Counted from the stretch's first letter, positions 8,623 through 21,669 are shown. The stretch: 33,445 bases of DNA from Rhizobiaceae bacterium (GCA_027000565.1 JALTNS010000460.1:1-33445), one strand, 5' to 3'. Translations and numbers: made by a program. Notes: a model not told the origin generated them from the letters alone.

Positions 8623-9039
8623 CTGAACTCTGCAATTCATACCGGAGCGACCACGCCTTCTGCTCCTGTTTCGAAGTCCGGTGCTGGAGAAGCAACGGTT
8701 CCGGCGCTTCTGCACACAATTCTTGAAAGCCTGGAAGAATCCAAGGCCGAAGAAATTATCCCGATCAACATTCAAGGAAAATCCTCGATTGGCGACTATA
8801 TGATAGTTGCCTCCGGTCGTTCACATCGCCATGTGGGCGCTGTCGCCGACCATTTATTGCGCGACATCAAATCCTCGGGTTTTCCGGCGGCCAAGGTTGA
8901 AGGCCTGCCGGCCTGCGACTGGGTTTTGCTTGATGCCGGGGATATCATTGTCCATATATTCCGGCCTGAAGTGCGTGAATTCTACAATCTGGAAAAAATG
9001 TGGATGACCGCTGATCTGGGCAATCAGGATCAGGCATAG
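8623..9039 (+). CDS. rsfS: Ribosome silencing factor RsfS, start codon non-standard
   Basis: RsfS (RsfA, YbeB, DUF143 family) binds L14 of the 50S subunit and blocks subunit joining when nutrients are short. The track shows only 79 residues from ATG 8800, which would remove the first helix and strand of the fold. The frame is open upstream to a TGA at 8584 and encodes the missing part: LLHTILESLEESKAEEI, then IGDYMIVASGRSHRHVGAVADHL, WVLLDAGDIIVHIF and FYNLEKMW. No ATG, GTG or TTG occurs in this frame between 8584 and 8800. The best-placed candidate is CTG at 8623, with AGAGAG nine bases ahead, giving 138 residues. The gene call is firm; the exact start is not. rlmH follows after 13 bases. 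Confidence 0.9.
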   Translation: MNSAIHTGATTPSAPVSKSGAGEATVPALLHTILESLEESKAEEIIPINIQGKSSIGDYMIVASGRSHRHVGAVADHLLRDIKSSGFPAAKVEGLPACDWVLLDAGDIIVHIFRPEVREFYNLEKMWMTADLGNQDQA

Positions 9040-9052
9040 GGCATTACTCCAG

Positions 9053-9535
9053 GTGCGCTTGACTATTGTTGCTATTGGCCGAATGAAAGCCGGCCCGGAA
9101 CGTGAGTTGATATCCCGGTATCAAAAAAGATTTTCCGCAAGCGGCAGAAACCTCGGCTTTTCCGGACCCGATATCCAGGAAATTGCTGAAAGTCGTGCAT
9201 CCTCCACAAATCAGAGAAAAGATGAAGAAGCCGCCAAAATACTGGCGACGGTTCCTTCCGATGCATTTTTAATTGCCCTGGATGAACATGGAAAACCGGT
9301 TTCGAGTTCTGAGTTTTCCAATAAAATTCAACAAATTCAACATGATAGACATCGTGATTTGGCCATTTTGATCGGTGGTGCCGATGGCCATGGGGACAGG
9401 GTATTGCAACGCGCCAATCTTGTAATTTCATTTGGTCGCATGACCTGGCCGCACCAGTTTGCAAGGTTGTTACTGGTTGAGCAATTATACCGGGCAATGA
9501 CCATATTGTCCGGGCATCCCTATCACCGGGAATAG
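9053..9535 (+). CDS. rlmH: 23S rRNA (pseudouridine1915-N3)-methyltransferase
   Basis: RlmH is a SPOUT-class methyltransferase that methylates pseudouridine 1915 in helix 69 of 23S rRNA on assembled ribosomes. The protein is 160 residues, the usual length, with the start MRLTIVAIGRMKAGPE, the central FLIALDEHGKPVSSSEFS, the S-adenosylmethionine-binding knot segment LAILIGGADGHG, and the C-terminal SFGRMTWPHQFARLLLVEQLYRA containing the TWPH and YRA blocks typical of the family. Its start codon is GTG. It follows rsfS closely, and the pairing of RsfS with RlmH is conserved across many bacteria, both acting on the large subunit or on 70S ribosomes. Confidence 0.97.
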   Translation: MRLTIVAIGRMKAGPERELISRYQKRFSASGRNLGFSGPDIQEIAESRASSTNQRKDEEAAKILATVPSDAFLIALDEHGKPVSSSEFSNKIQQIQHDRHRDLAILIGGADGHGDRVLQRANLVISFGRMTWPHQFARLLLVEQLYRAMTILSGHPYHRE

Positions 9536-9640
9536 ACTATACAGACGGCACCTGTTATTGGGCGGTGATGATTGTCTGTTATTTCGGTCCGTTTTCTGCT
9601 AGAAAAGCGATGTCCCGGCCAATATGAATTGCCCCCTGTC

Positions 9641-11005
9641 ATGCTGATTATGCACTTGCCCAATTTTGCCCAATATCGATATGGTTTGGCAGTTTTTGTT
9701 GCAATACTGCTGTTAGTCGGTCAGGTGGACCCGGTTTTGGCCCAGAATCTGCAAATTGAAAAATCATCAAGATTGAACACGCTAGACAGTGTCAGTAAAA
9801 AACTCACCCTTGGCAGGGAAACGGTAAAACGGCTCGAAGCAGAGATCGCCCTGTTAAAAAAGGATCGCGAAAAAGTCACTCAAACCCAGATAGACATCGC
9901 AAAAAGAATGCTGGAGCTAGAAGGCTCGTTAAACCAAATTGAGCAGAAACTCGATGTGCTCAAACAGCAAGAAGCCGATGTCAAACTGTCACTGGTGGAA
10001 CGAAGAAGTCTGCTTTCTCAAGTGCTTGCCGCCCTTCAGCGCATGGGGCGCAAACCACCTCCGGCACTCTTGGTTCGGCCTCATGACGCCCTTGCATCGA
10101 TAAGAAGCGCGGTATTGCTAGGCGCTGTTGTGCCGGAAATGAAAGCTGAAACCAGTATTCTGATTGCCGATTTGCAGGAACTGGTCCGACTGCGGAAGAG
10201 TATTCAGGATCAACGTGAACAATATTCACTGACGATCAAGTCCCTGACCGAGGATGATACCCGCCTTTCACTTCTTGTTGATGAAAAATTGAAACTGGAA
10301 GGCAGCTCACGCGAAAAACTGAAGCAACAGGCCGACAAGAATCGAGAACTTGCGGCCAGGGCATCAAGCCTGAAACAACTTATTGCCTCATTTAATTTGA
10401 AAATTGCCGAGGCCGAACGAGTAGCCAAAGCTGCGCGCGAGGCATCTGAAGCACAAGCGCGACAGGCTAATGAACGGCTGGCAACTGCCCGCAGTAAAGT
10501 AGAGACCGGACGATCAGATAAAAGTGCCCGTATTGCCCGACTGAAACCTTCAATAAAATTCAGTCAGGCCAAAGGATTGCTGCAGTTGCCGGTTAATGGT
10601 GTTGAAGTCTTGTCATTTGGTGAGAAGGGCAATTCAGGCGCCAAATCAAGCGGTGCCCTGTTGGCAACCAGAGCCAATGCCCTGGTGATCTCGCCGGTCG
10701 ATGCAAAGGTCGTCTACGCCGGACCCTTCAGGTCCTACGGCAAATTACTGATTCTTGATGTCGGCGATCAGGTACATGTGATTTTGGCTGGTATGGGGGC
10801 AATCAGTGTCGGCGCTGGTCAAATCGTACTTGCCGGAGAGCCAATTGCCAAAATGGGAACACGAAGATTTGCTAGTGCTGCTGCTGTTGATATAGCATCA
10901 TCTCGCCCAATGTTGTATGTAGAGTTTCGAAAAGATGGTAAATCGTTTGATCCGTCCCCGTGGTGGGCGGATAAATCAAAAAAAAGGTCCAGCAATGATT
11001 CGTAG
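9641..11005 (+). CDS. EnvC-like murein hydrolase activator with degenerate LytM domain
   Basis: The track starts at TTG 9572. I prefer ATG 9641 (or 9650), because the following HLPNFAQYRYGLAVFVAILLLVGQVDPVLAQ makes a normal signal peptide; this gives about 454 residues. After the signal peptide come long heptad-rich coiled coils (about 30-300), then a C-terminal M23/LytM-like domain (about 330-450) with LQLPVNGVEVLSFGEKG, VDAKVVYAGPFRSYGKLLILDVGD and LYVEFRKDGKSFDPSPWW. The zinc-binding histidines of active M23 enzymes are not where expected (for example DVGDQVHVILAG replaces the usual histidine-bearing strand). It is therefore probably an amidase activator like EnvC in cell separation, not an enzyme. 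ctpA overlaps its end by 11 bases. Confidence 0.9.
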   Translation: MLIMHLPNFAQYRYGLAVFVAILLLVGQVDPVLAQNLQIEKSSRLNTLDSVSKKLTLGRETVKRLEAEIALLKKDREKVTQTQIDIAKRMLELEGSLNQIEQKLDVLKQQEADVKLSLVERRSLLSQVLAALQRMGRKPPPALLVRPHDALASIRSAVLLGAVVPEMKAETSILIADLQELVRLRKSIQDQREQYSLTIKSLTEDDTRLSLLVDEKLKLEGSSREKLKQQADKNRELAARASSLKQLIASFNLKIAEAERVAKAAREASEAQARQANERLATARSKVETGRSDKSARIARLKPSIKFSQAKGLLQLPVNGVEVLSFGEKGNSGAKSSGALLATRANALVISPVDAKVVYAGPFRSYGKLLILDVGDQVHVILAGMGAISVGAGQIVLAGEPIAKMGTRRFASAAAVDIASSRPMLYVEFRKDGKSFDPSPWWADKSKKRSSNDS

Positions 11006-12353
11006 GATTTCAATGATATTGATTGGCGTGGCAATGGGAATTGCTGCGACCTTGGTTGTAACCGGTGAGCGATCCGGAGGTGTTCTGTCCGGATTTTCAA
11101 TCGGAAATGAGGCAGTTGCCGCGGGTACGGAGACCTACCGGCAACTCAATATTTTCGGTGATGTATTCGAGCGCATCCGCTCACAATATGTGAAAAAACC
11201 GGAAGAGCAGAAGCTGATTAAAAATGCAATCAACGGAATGCTATCTTCCCTTGATCCGCATTCCAGTTATCTGGATGCCAAAGAACAGGCAGATATGCGG
11301 ATTCAGACCAAGGGCGAATTTGGCGGTCTAGGTATCGAAGTGACCATGGAAAAAGAACTGGTCAAGGTCATTACCCCGATTGATGACACGCCTGCATCCA
11401 AAGCCGGAGTTATTGCCGGTGACTTTATTACCAAAATCGACGGTGAAAATGTCCGTGGTCTGACCCTGCAACAGGCTGTCGAAAAGATGCGCGGTCTGGT
11501 CAATACGCCGATTGTAATTACAGTCATTCGCAAGGGCGCCGACAAGCCGATCGACATTACAATTGTTCGCGATATCATCAAGGTTCAATCAGTCAAATCA
11601 AGAGTTGAAGGCGATGATGTCGGTTATATCCGGCTAACCGGCTTTACCGAACAAACATATCGTGGCTTGACTGCCGCCATTGACAAAATCAAGAAACAAA
11701 CCGGTGATAAGTTGAAAGGATATGTCATTGACCTGCGGTTAAATCCGGGCGGATTGCTCGACCAGTCAGTCAGTGTATCCGATGCATTTCTTGATCGTGG
11801 TGAAATTGTTTCAACCCGTGGCCGCAACCCGGAGGAAGCACGCCGCTATAATGCCCGTCCAGGAGACAATACCGGCGGCAAACCTTTGATTATTTTGATC
11901 AACGGTGGCTCAGCCAGTGCCTCTGAAATTGTTGCCGGCGCGTTGCAGGATCATCGCCGTGCGACAATTCTTGGCACCCGGTCATTTGGCAAGGGCTCGG
12001 TTCAAACCATCATTTCGCTGGGCGCCAATGGCGCGCTTCGTTTAACCACCGCACTCTATTATACGCCTGCCGGTCGTTCCATTCAGGGCAAGGGCATTGA
12101 GCCGGATATCGTGGTCAACCAGCCATTGCCAAAAAGGCTGCAAGGTCGGATTGAAGCGTCGGGCGAATCCAAGCTTCGCGGCCATATCACCGGTGCTAAC
12201 GAAGACGACAAGGGTTCTGGTTCATTTGCTTATATCCCACCGGATAAAAAGGATGATGTGCAGTTGAATTATGCGCTGGAACTTATTCGTGGCACAAAAA
12301 CCGATGTGGCCTATCCAGCGGATCCTAAAAAGGCATTGAAGAAAAAGACCTGA
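10995..12353 (+). CDS. ctpA: S41 family carboxy-terminal processing protease
   Basis: This is a periplasmic serine protease that trims C-termini of envelope proteins and regulates cell-wall hydrolases. The track start at 10935 lies deep in the preceding gene. ATG 10995 has AAAAAGG seven bases upstream and begins a signal peptide or anchor (MIRRISMILIGVAMGIAATLVV), giving 452 residues. The PDZ domain is at about 108-190 (GGLGIEVTMEKELV, DTPASKAGVIAGDFI). In the protease core, RLNPGGLLDQSV precedes the catalytic serine of GGSASASEIVAGALQDHRRA (about Ser308) and the lysine of SFGKGSVQT (about Lys333). A polar tail follows. The overlap with the EnvC-like gene suggests both serve peptidoglycan remodelling. 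A strong terminator closes the unit. Confidence 0.97.
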   Translation: MIRRISMILIGVAMGIAATLVVTGERSGGVLSGFSIGNEAVAAGTETYRQLNIFGDVFERIRSQYVKKPEEQKLIKNAINGMLSSLDPHSSYLDAKEQADMRIQTKGEFGGLGIEVTMEKELVKVITPIDDTPASKAGVIAGDFITKIDGENVRGLTLQQAVEKMRGLVNTPIVITVIRKGADKPIDITIVRDIIKVQSVKSRVEGDDVGYIRLTGFTEQTYRGLTAAIDKIKKQTGDKLKGYVIDLRLNPGGLLDQSVSVSDAFLDRGEIVSTRGRNPEEARRYNARPGDNTGGKPLIILINGGSASASEIVAGALQDHRRATILGTRSFGKGSVQTIISLGANGALRLTTALYYTPAGRSIQGKGIEPDIVVNQPLPKRLQGRIEASGESKLRGHITGANEDDKGSGSFAYIPPDKKDDVQLNYALELIRGTKTDVAYPADPKKALKKKT

Positions 12354-12379
12354 TTGGAGGTTATTTTCCTTTGAATTTA

Positions 12380-12413
12380 ATGCAGGCGGAATTTTCCGCC
12401 TGCATTTTTCTTT
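12380..12413 (+). terminator. Rho-independent terminator after ctpA
   Basis: ATGCAGGCGGA (12380-12390) pairs perfectly with TCCGCCTGCAT (12395-12405) around a four-base loop. It is followed by TTTTTCTTT on the plus strand, a textbook intrinsic terminator 26 bases after the ctpA stop. It separates the rsfS-ctpA unit from the deacetylase-rppH unit. Confidence 0.9.
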
Positions 12414-12597
12414 CGACCTAAATTTGCAGTTATTTTCTGCCATAATTCGTCGATAAGTTCTTTGCTCAACGCCACCACCTCAATAATATAGTATGAGGCT
12501 GTATTTTCGCCGGACTGGCGTTATAGTGATCACCAGCACAACATTGTATTTGCGTAGCCTGAATAATCGATAAAAATTAGGGTTGATTTTCGCGACA

Positions 12598-13755
12598 ATG
12601 GATGAATTCAACACCCCCTTGGGATTGGATAAAGACAAGGACAGTTCCCGGTTCAACTGGCCGGTGGCGGCGACATTTTTTGCCTTGACTGTTTTTATGA
12701 TTGGTATGGTAACAAGCTGGATATATCTCATTCCCCCAAAGGATATACCGGTTTCAAGTAACTCCGGTACTGAATCCAACACCAATCAATCCGGCGAAAA
12801 GGCAAAAATTTCCCTCGCACCCTTGCGCCAAACGACTCAGAAACCGGTTCGCACCTATACGCAGAGCAATCCTGCAAAACCCGGCAGACTAGATGAACTG
12901 ATTCCCGACGGACGGCTTGAAGAGCCACGCATTACCTATATTAACCCGCCCTCTTCCGGTCCGGACAAGCTGATCAGCACGCCTATTCCATCATTAATCG
13001 AAAAATCTTCCTTTGGCCTGCTTCCAAAAATATCCAGCTCCGGCAACCGGCCTATGGATGCCTATGCCAGACCGGCCTCGACAACCGGGTCGATTAGAAT
13101 TGCAATAATAATAGGCGGGTTGGGGTTGAGTCAGTCGGGTAGCAAATCGGCCATTGAGCTTCTCCCTGCCGATGTAACCCTGGCATTCGCACCCTATGGC
13201 AACTCGCTCAAGCGCTGGATGAAAAAAGCCCGGCGGGACGGCCATGAACTGTTGATGCAGGTGCCGATGGAACCGATCGGCTTTCCGCAAATCAATCCGG
13301 GGAAAAATACCCTTGTTTCAAGTTCAACACCTGAACAGAACATTCAAAACCTCCATTGGTCGATGGGCCGGATGAGCAATTATGTGGGCATGATGAATTA
13401 TCTCGGTGCAAAAATGAATATGGATGCCGAGGCTTTACGCCCACCTCTTTCTGAAATTGCCATGAGAGGCCTGTTATATGTGGATGACGGCTCAACCTTT
13501 GCCAGCAAGGCCGGTGATGTTGCCAAAGAAATATCCCTGCCCTTTATTCAAGGCAGTATTGTCATCGACGACGGTCGAAGTGGTGCTATCATTGATAAAA
13601 ATCTTGCTGCACTTGAAAAACTTGCCCGCAGAAAAGGCAAAGCTGTTGGTATAGCCTCAGCCTTTCCTCTTTCGGTGCGTAAAATTGTTAGCTGGATAAA
13701 ACAGGCAAAAAAACGCGGTATTGATATCGTACCGATCACCGCACTTGTTCGCTGA
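12598..13755 (+). CDS. Divergent polysaccharide deacetylase family protein (DUF610/YibQ type)
   Basis: The track starts at TTG 12583; ATG 12598 (MDEFNTPLGLDKDKD) is preferred because related rhizobial proteins begin with a similar short acidic NxPLG segment. That gives 385 residues. A single membrane helix at about 22-45 (WPVAATFFALTVFMIGM) is followed by a long proline/serine-rich periplasmic linker (about 50-165). The C-terminal domain has SIRIAIIIGGLGLSQSG, LPADVTLAFAPYGNSLKRWMKKARRDGHELLMQVPMEP, the GMMNYLGAKM block and FIQGSIVIDDG. This is the divergent polysaccharide deacetylase family related to E. coli YibQ; activity has not been firmly assigned. In rhizobia it commonly sits between ctpA and rppH, which fits an envelope role. 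rppH follows by 24 bases. Confidence 0.9.
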   Translation: MDEFNTPLGLDKDKDSSRFNWPVAATFFALTVFMIGMVTSWIYLIPPKDIPVSSNSGTESNTNQSGEKAKISLAPLRQTTQKPVRTYTQSNPAKPGRLDELIPDGRLEEPRITYINPPSSGPDKLISTPIPSLIEKSSFGLLPKISSSGNRPMDAYARPASTTGSIRIAIIIGGLGLSQSGSKSAIELLPADVTLAFAPYGNSLKRWMKKARRDGHELLMQVPMEPIGFPQINPGKNTLVSSSTPEQNIQNLHWSMGRMSNYVGMMNYLGAKMNMDAEALRPPLSEIAMRGLLYVDDGSTFASKAGDVAKEISLPFIQGSIVIDDGRSGAIIDKNLAALEKLARRKGKAVGIASAFPLSVRKIVSWIKQAKKRGIDIVPITALVR

Positions 13756-13779
13756 TCCTATAATCCAGATCATACAGAA

Positions 13780-14295
13780 ATGGCAAATTCCATGGACCCT
13801 CAACAACTGCCTTACCGTCCCTGTGTCGGCATCATGGTGCTAAACGAGCAAGATAAAGTCTGGCTGGGTCACCGCATTTCAACGGCTGATGGAGAAGTAC
13901 CTGCCAATGCCAAACTATGGCAGATGCCGCAAGGTGGCATCGACAGTGGAGAAAATCCGCTGGATGCCGCAAGGCGCGAGCTCTTTGAAGAAACCGGGAT
14001 AAAGAGCGTTTCCTTGTTGGCGGAAGCTCCAAACTGGATCAACTATGATCTTCCTCCTGAACTTGTCGGCATCGCACTAAAGGGTAAATATCGCGGCCAA
14101 AACCAGCGCTGGTTCGCCTTCCGTTTTACCGGCGATGAAAGTGAAATTCAGATCAACCCGCCGCCCGGCGATGAAAAAGCAGAATTTGACAAGTGGGACT
14201 GGGTGGATATGAGCACATTACCTGAACTGGTCGTGGGTTTCAAAAAAGACCTTTATCTCGAAGTTATCCGCACATTGGAACCTTTGGTTAAATGA
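13780..14295 (+). CDS. rppH: RNA pyrophosphohydrolase (Nudix), first of two
   Basis: RppH removes pyrophosphate from the 5' triphosphate of mRNA and so starts decay; the family also includes dinucleoside polyphosphate hydrolases (IalA/InvA). The 171-residue protein opens with [23 protein letters not shown], continues with [11 protein letters not shown], and carries a complete Nudix box (Gx5Ex7REUxEExGU) at about 52-74 ending RELFEETGI. The later [12 protein letters not shown] and [24 protein letters not shown] blocks are typical of the RppH group. A second in-frame ATG lies five codons in; the choice between them is open because no strong ribosome site is seen. Its stop codon overlaps the start of the second Nudix gene (ATGA). 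Confidence 0.93.
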   Translation: MANSMDPQQLPYRPCVGIMVLNEQDKVWLGHRISTADGEVPANAKLWQMPQGGIDSGENPLDAARRELFEETGIKSVSLLAEAPNWINYDLPPELVGIALKGKYRGQNQRWFAFRFTGDESEIQINPPPGDEKAEFDKWDWVDMSTLPELVVGFKKDLYLEVIRTLEPLVK

Positions 14296-14819
14296 GTATT
14301 ATTCAGACCTTTGGTAGCCGCCCTTACCGGCCGAATGTTGGTATTTGCCTGTTTAATCCGAATGGCCGTGTTTGGGTCGGACGGTGTATTTCTTCAGGCC
14401 CGGAAATTGTCACGCCGGGCAAAGACTGGCAACTGCCTCAGGGCGGAATTGAAGAAGATGAAGATATTATTGAGGCGGCAAAACGTGAATTATTCGAAGA
14501 AACCGGTGTCACATCGGTTAAATACCTGGCATCCACCGATGAATGGTGGGCATATGATTTTCCACATCAATTCAACGATCCTGACCACAAACTGACACCA
14601 TTCCGCGGTCAGAAGCAAAAATGGGTGGCATTTTTGTTTGAAGGTGATGAAAGTGAAATTTCAATAACGGCTGATCACGTGAACGAACCGCAGGAATTTC
14701 TTGAATGGAAATGGTTGCCGTTAATAGAAATTGTCGACCGGGTCGTCGAATTCAAGCGCGCAAGATATCAACATGTTGTTGAGGAATTTCTGCCAATTAT
14801 GCAGACATTGTCGCGCTGA
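14292..14819 (+). CDS. RNA pyrophosphohydrolase-like Nudix protein, second of two
   Basis: This 175-residue paralogue of the preceding protein starts within its stop codon (ATGA), so translation is coupled. It keeps the same layout: [36 protein letters not shown], an intact Nudix box at about 51-73 ending RELFEETGV, then [19 protein letters not shown] and [28 protein letters not shown]. All Nudix-box residues needed for metal binding are present, so it is probably active. Identity between the two is moderate, pointing to an old duplication. Whether the pair divides labour between mRNA and dinucleoside polyphosphates cannot be read from sequence. Its last 23 bases overlap atpC on the other strand. 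Confidence 0.92.
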   Translation: MSIIQTFGSRPYRPNVGICLFNPNGRVWVGRCISSGPEIVTPGKDWQLPQGGIEEDEDIIEAAKRELFEETGVTSVKYLASTDEWWAYDFPHQFNDPDHKLTPFRGQKQKWVAFLFEGDESEISITADHVNEPQEFLEWKWLPLIEIVDRVVEFKRARYQHVVEEFLPIMQTLSR

Positions 14820-15201
14820 ATTCAGTCAGCTGATTGATCAGGTTTTGTGCTTTATCGCGTTTATGGTCATTGTCAGCAGCTTTTAATGCTGCCTGTGCCT
14901 CATCAAGCTGCAATTTCATCGCGTTTTCATCAAACTCAGCACTTGGAACGGCATGCTCGGCAAGCAATGTCAGCCCGTTTGCCGAAACATCTGCGAACCC
15001 GCCACGAACAAAAAAACTGGTTTCCGATCCGTCAGCGAGTTTGGCATTGATTATGCCCGGGCGCAGGGTCGACATTACAGCAGCATGATCAGCAAGCACG
15101 CCAAATTCACCTTCTGTGCCCGGCACGGTCACCTCAACCGCATCTGCAGAAAGCAGCAGCTGTTCAGGTGAAACCAGTTCAAATTTGAATGTATCAGCCA
15201 T
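14797..15201 (-). CDS. atpC: F1F0 ATP synthase subunit epsilon
   Basis: Subunit epsilon is part of the central stalk of F1 and can inhibit ATP hydrolysis. The 134-residue protein begins FKFELVSPEQLLLSADAVEVTVPGTEGEFGVLADHAAVMSTLRPG, the beta-sandwich domain. It ends with the two-helix domain (FDENAMKLQLDEAQAALKAADNDHKRDKAQNLINQL). It is last in the atpHAGDC operon, 27 bases after atpD. Its final codons overlap the end of the convergent Nudix gene by 23 bases, so there is no room for a dedicated terminator in the usual place. Confidence 0.96.
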   Translation of the reverse strand: MADTFKFELVSPEQLLLSADAVEVTVPGTEGEFGVLADHAAVMSTLRPGIINAKLADGSETSFFVRGGFADVSANGLTLLAEHAVPSAEFDENAMKLQLDEAQAALKAADNDHKRDKAQNLINQLTEFSATMSA

Positions 15202-15228
15202 GCCTGATTCTCTCTCGATTAGAACAGA

Positions 15229-17581
<2,353 letters not shown>

Positions 17582-17607
17582 CAGGCGTATCCCGTATCAA
17601 TTTAAGC

Positions 17608-19697
<2,090 letters not shown>

Positions 19698-19920
19698 GTA
19701 TAAATCTTCTCTGACATTGGCACCGCATCGTGAAGCATCTTACTTCAAAAATAAATCGGGCCTGTTGAATTCTTATCTGCTTCGGCAACCGTCCGGCCAC
19801 CAAACCGCGCCTCACCTAGCACATGAATTTTCACTCCGCAATATGTAGTCTCTCATGCTTTTGGTCAGGATGTCGCAGTTTTTTGATCATTCACAGGATT
19901 CTTTTTTGTGATTGAGCGAA

Positions 19921-20313
19921 TCAGCCAAAATATCCAAGTACCGAAAGCACCACAAACGAAGCTATGACCGCTTTAACCATCAATGTAATAAAAGACGCTG
20001 CGGTGCGATTGGCATCAACCACAATCGAAACTATTTGTGTAACCGTCGCAAAACCCCAACCGGCACCCAGCGCCAGATACAATAAGGGTTGCTGCAACAA
20101 TAATGCAGCCATACCAAAACCCATCAATACTCCGGACAGGTGCGACCGAACTGCAGTTCTGGCACCGCCATCAATTGATTCGTTTGCCTGCCCGCTCATT
20201 CGCAATGCAAATTTTGGAACCAGCAAAAACAAAAAACCGATCAGAAATGTCATCGCCGCCGCGATGGCCTGTATCCATTCGCTGGTTGTTACCGGTGGAT
20301 AATATTCAATCAC
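19921..20313 (-). CDS. Small four-helix membrane protein (possibly DUF4345-like)
   Basis: A 130-residue protein with about four hydrophobic segments: IQAIAAAMTFLIGFLFLLVP (about 14-33), HLSGVLMGFGMAALLLQQPLLYLALGAGWGFA (about 58-89), VTQIVSIVVDA and ITLMVKAVIASFVVLSVLGYFG at the end. A conserved-looking polar stretch, SIDGGARTAVRSHLSG, connects the first two. Size and the repeated R-x-x-L-x-G pattern recall DUF4345-type proteins, but I cannot confirm this. It starts with GTG 27 bases after the dctM stop and is co-directional with it, so it is probably the last gene of the TRAP unit. No function can be assigned. Confidence 0.75.
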   Translation of the reverse strand: MIEYYPPVTTSEWIQAIAAAMTFLIGFLFLLVPKFALRMSGQANESIDGGARTAVRSHLSGVLMGFGMAALLLQQPLLYLALGAGWGFATVTQIVSIVVDANRTAASFITLMVKAVIASFVVLSVLGYFG

Positions 20314-20340
20314 TGACCTGCCCTTTGATTTACCAAACTC

Positions 20341-21669
20341 CTATTGACCGCTCACCAGTCTGGGCAACCACAAAACAATGTCTGGAAATGCAATCAAAAC
20401 GCCAATGGTTATTGCATCAGCGATAAAAAACGGTGACGCACCGCGAAATACATCCTGCACCGATATATCCGCTCGGACCCCGGCCACCACAAAGCAATTG
20501 AGCCCAATAGGCGGAGTAATCAGACACAACTCAGCCATTTTGACGACGATGATTCCAAACCAGATAGGATCGTACCCAAGGCCCATAACCGCTGGAAATA
20601 CCACCGGTAATGTCAACAACAACATGCCGATTGCATCCATGAACATGCCAAGCACCGCATAGGCCGCCAATATCATCAATAATGTTACGATGCGCGGCTG
20701 GTCAAGATCAGCGATCCATTCGGCAAACACTCCCGGCAAATCGGCAAATCCCAAAAACCGGACATAGAGCAGGACACCCCAGATTATCGAAAATATCATC
20801 ACTGTCAGTTTGGCCGTTTCCATCAGGGCGCTTTTCAGGTCCTGCATTTTCATGCCCTTCCACCAGGCCATGACCAACACCACAAACGCCCCGAGTGCAC
20901 CGGCTTCGGTCGGTGTTCCCCAGCCAAAATAGATGCTGTAGATAATAATAAAAACGACCGCAAAAATCGGAAAGGCGCCGGGAAGCGATTCAAACCGCTG
21001 TTTCCACGTGAACCCGCTCACCGATGGACCAAGATTTGGATTGCGCTTGGCCATGACAATGATCAGTCCGGCATAAATTACTGCAGATACGGCGCCGGGA
21101 ATGAACCCTGCCAGCAACAACTGACCGACCGATTGCTCAACGATGATGGCGTAAATTACCAGAATGGCCGATGGCGGGATCAATGACGCCAGTGTGCCGC
21201 CGGCCGCAACCACACCAGCAGCAAAGCGCTTGTCATATCCGACCTTTAACATTTCGGGAATGGCCACACGGGCAAACACCGCCGATGTGGCGACCGATGC
21301 ACCTGATACCGCGGCAAATCCGGCGGTGGCAAACACCGTAGCAACACCAAGCCCGCCCGGCATCCAGCCAACCCATCGTTTGGCTGCCTCAAAAAGCTTT
21401 TGGGTTAGGCCGGCATAATAGGCAAGATAGCCGATCAGGATAAATGTCGGGATCAATGACAATGCATAAGTTGTCGCCTTGGAGTGCGGTACCGTGCCCG
21501 CCAGTTTTAGGGCGACAACAAAACCGCGTTCAAACCCCAGCCTTTGGGACTGAATTGCAATCAGCCCCAACAGACCGACAAAGGCTGCCGCAAAGGCAAC
21601 ACGCACCCCAACCAGAACCAGTATAACCAGCAGTCCGGAAAGCCATATACCAATTTCATATGAGCTCAT
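20341..21669 (-). CDS. dctM: TRAP transporter large permease subunit
   Basis: A 442-residue integral membrane protein of the DctM family, which provides the ion-driven transport path of tripartite ATP-independent periplasmic transporters. About 12 hydrophobic segments are visible. Characteristic blocks include LSLIPTFILIGYLAYYAGLT, GGLGVATVFATAGFAAVSGASVATSA, GVVAAGGTLASLIPPSAILVIYAI, WGTPTEAGALGAFVV and the C-terminal IGMLLLTLPVVFPAVMGLGYDPIWFGIIVVKMAELCLITPPIGLNCFVV. The start overlaps the dctQ stop by four bases (ATGA), so the two membrane subunits are translationally coupled. The gene symbol names the family; the substrate need not be a dicarboxylate. Confidence 0.95.
   Translation of the reverse strand: MSSYEIGIWLSGLLVILVLVGVRVAFAAAFVGLLGLIAIQSQRLGFERGFVVALKLAGTVPHSKATTYALSLIPTFILIGYLAYYAGLTQKLFEAAKRWVGWMPGGLGVATVFATAGFAAVSGASVATSAVFARVAIPEMLKVGYDKRFAAGVVAAGGTLASLIPPSAILVIYAIIVEQSVGQLLLAGFIPGAVSAVIYAGLIIVMAKRNPNLGPSVSGFTWKQRFESLPGAFPIFAVVFIIIYSIYFGWGTPTEAGALGAFVVLVMAWWKGMKMQDLKSALMETAKLTVMIFSIIWGVLLYVRFLGFADLPGVFAEWIADLDQPRIVTLLMILAAYAVLGMFMDAIGMLLLTLPVVFPAVMGLGYDPIWFGIIVVKMAELCLITPPIGLNCFVVAGVRADISVQDVFRGASPFFIADAITIGVLIAFPDIVLWLPRLVSGQ

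Noticed and set aside
19698-19920. Promoter boxes for the atpHAGDC operon
   Set aside because: Several weak matches exist on the minus strand, but none has both a good -35 and -10 at proper spacing, so I did not list one.
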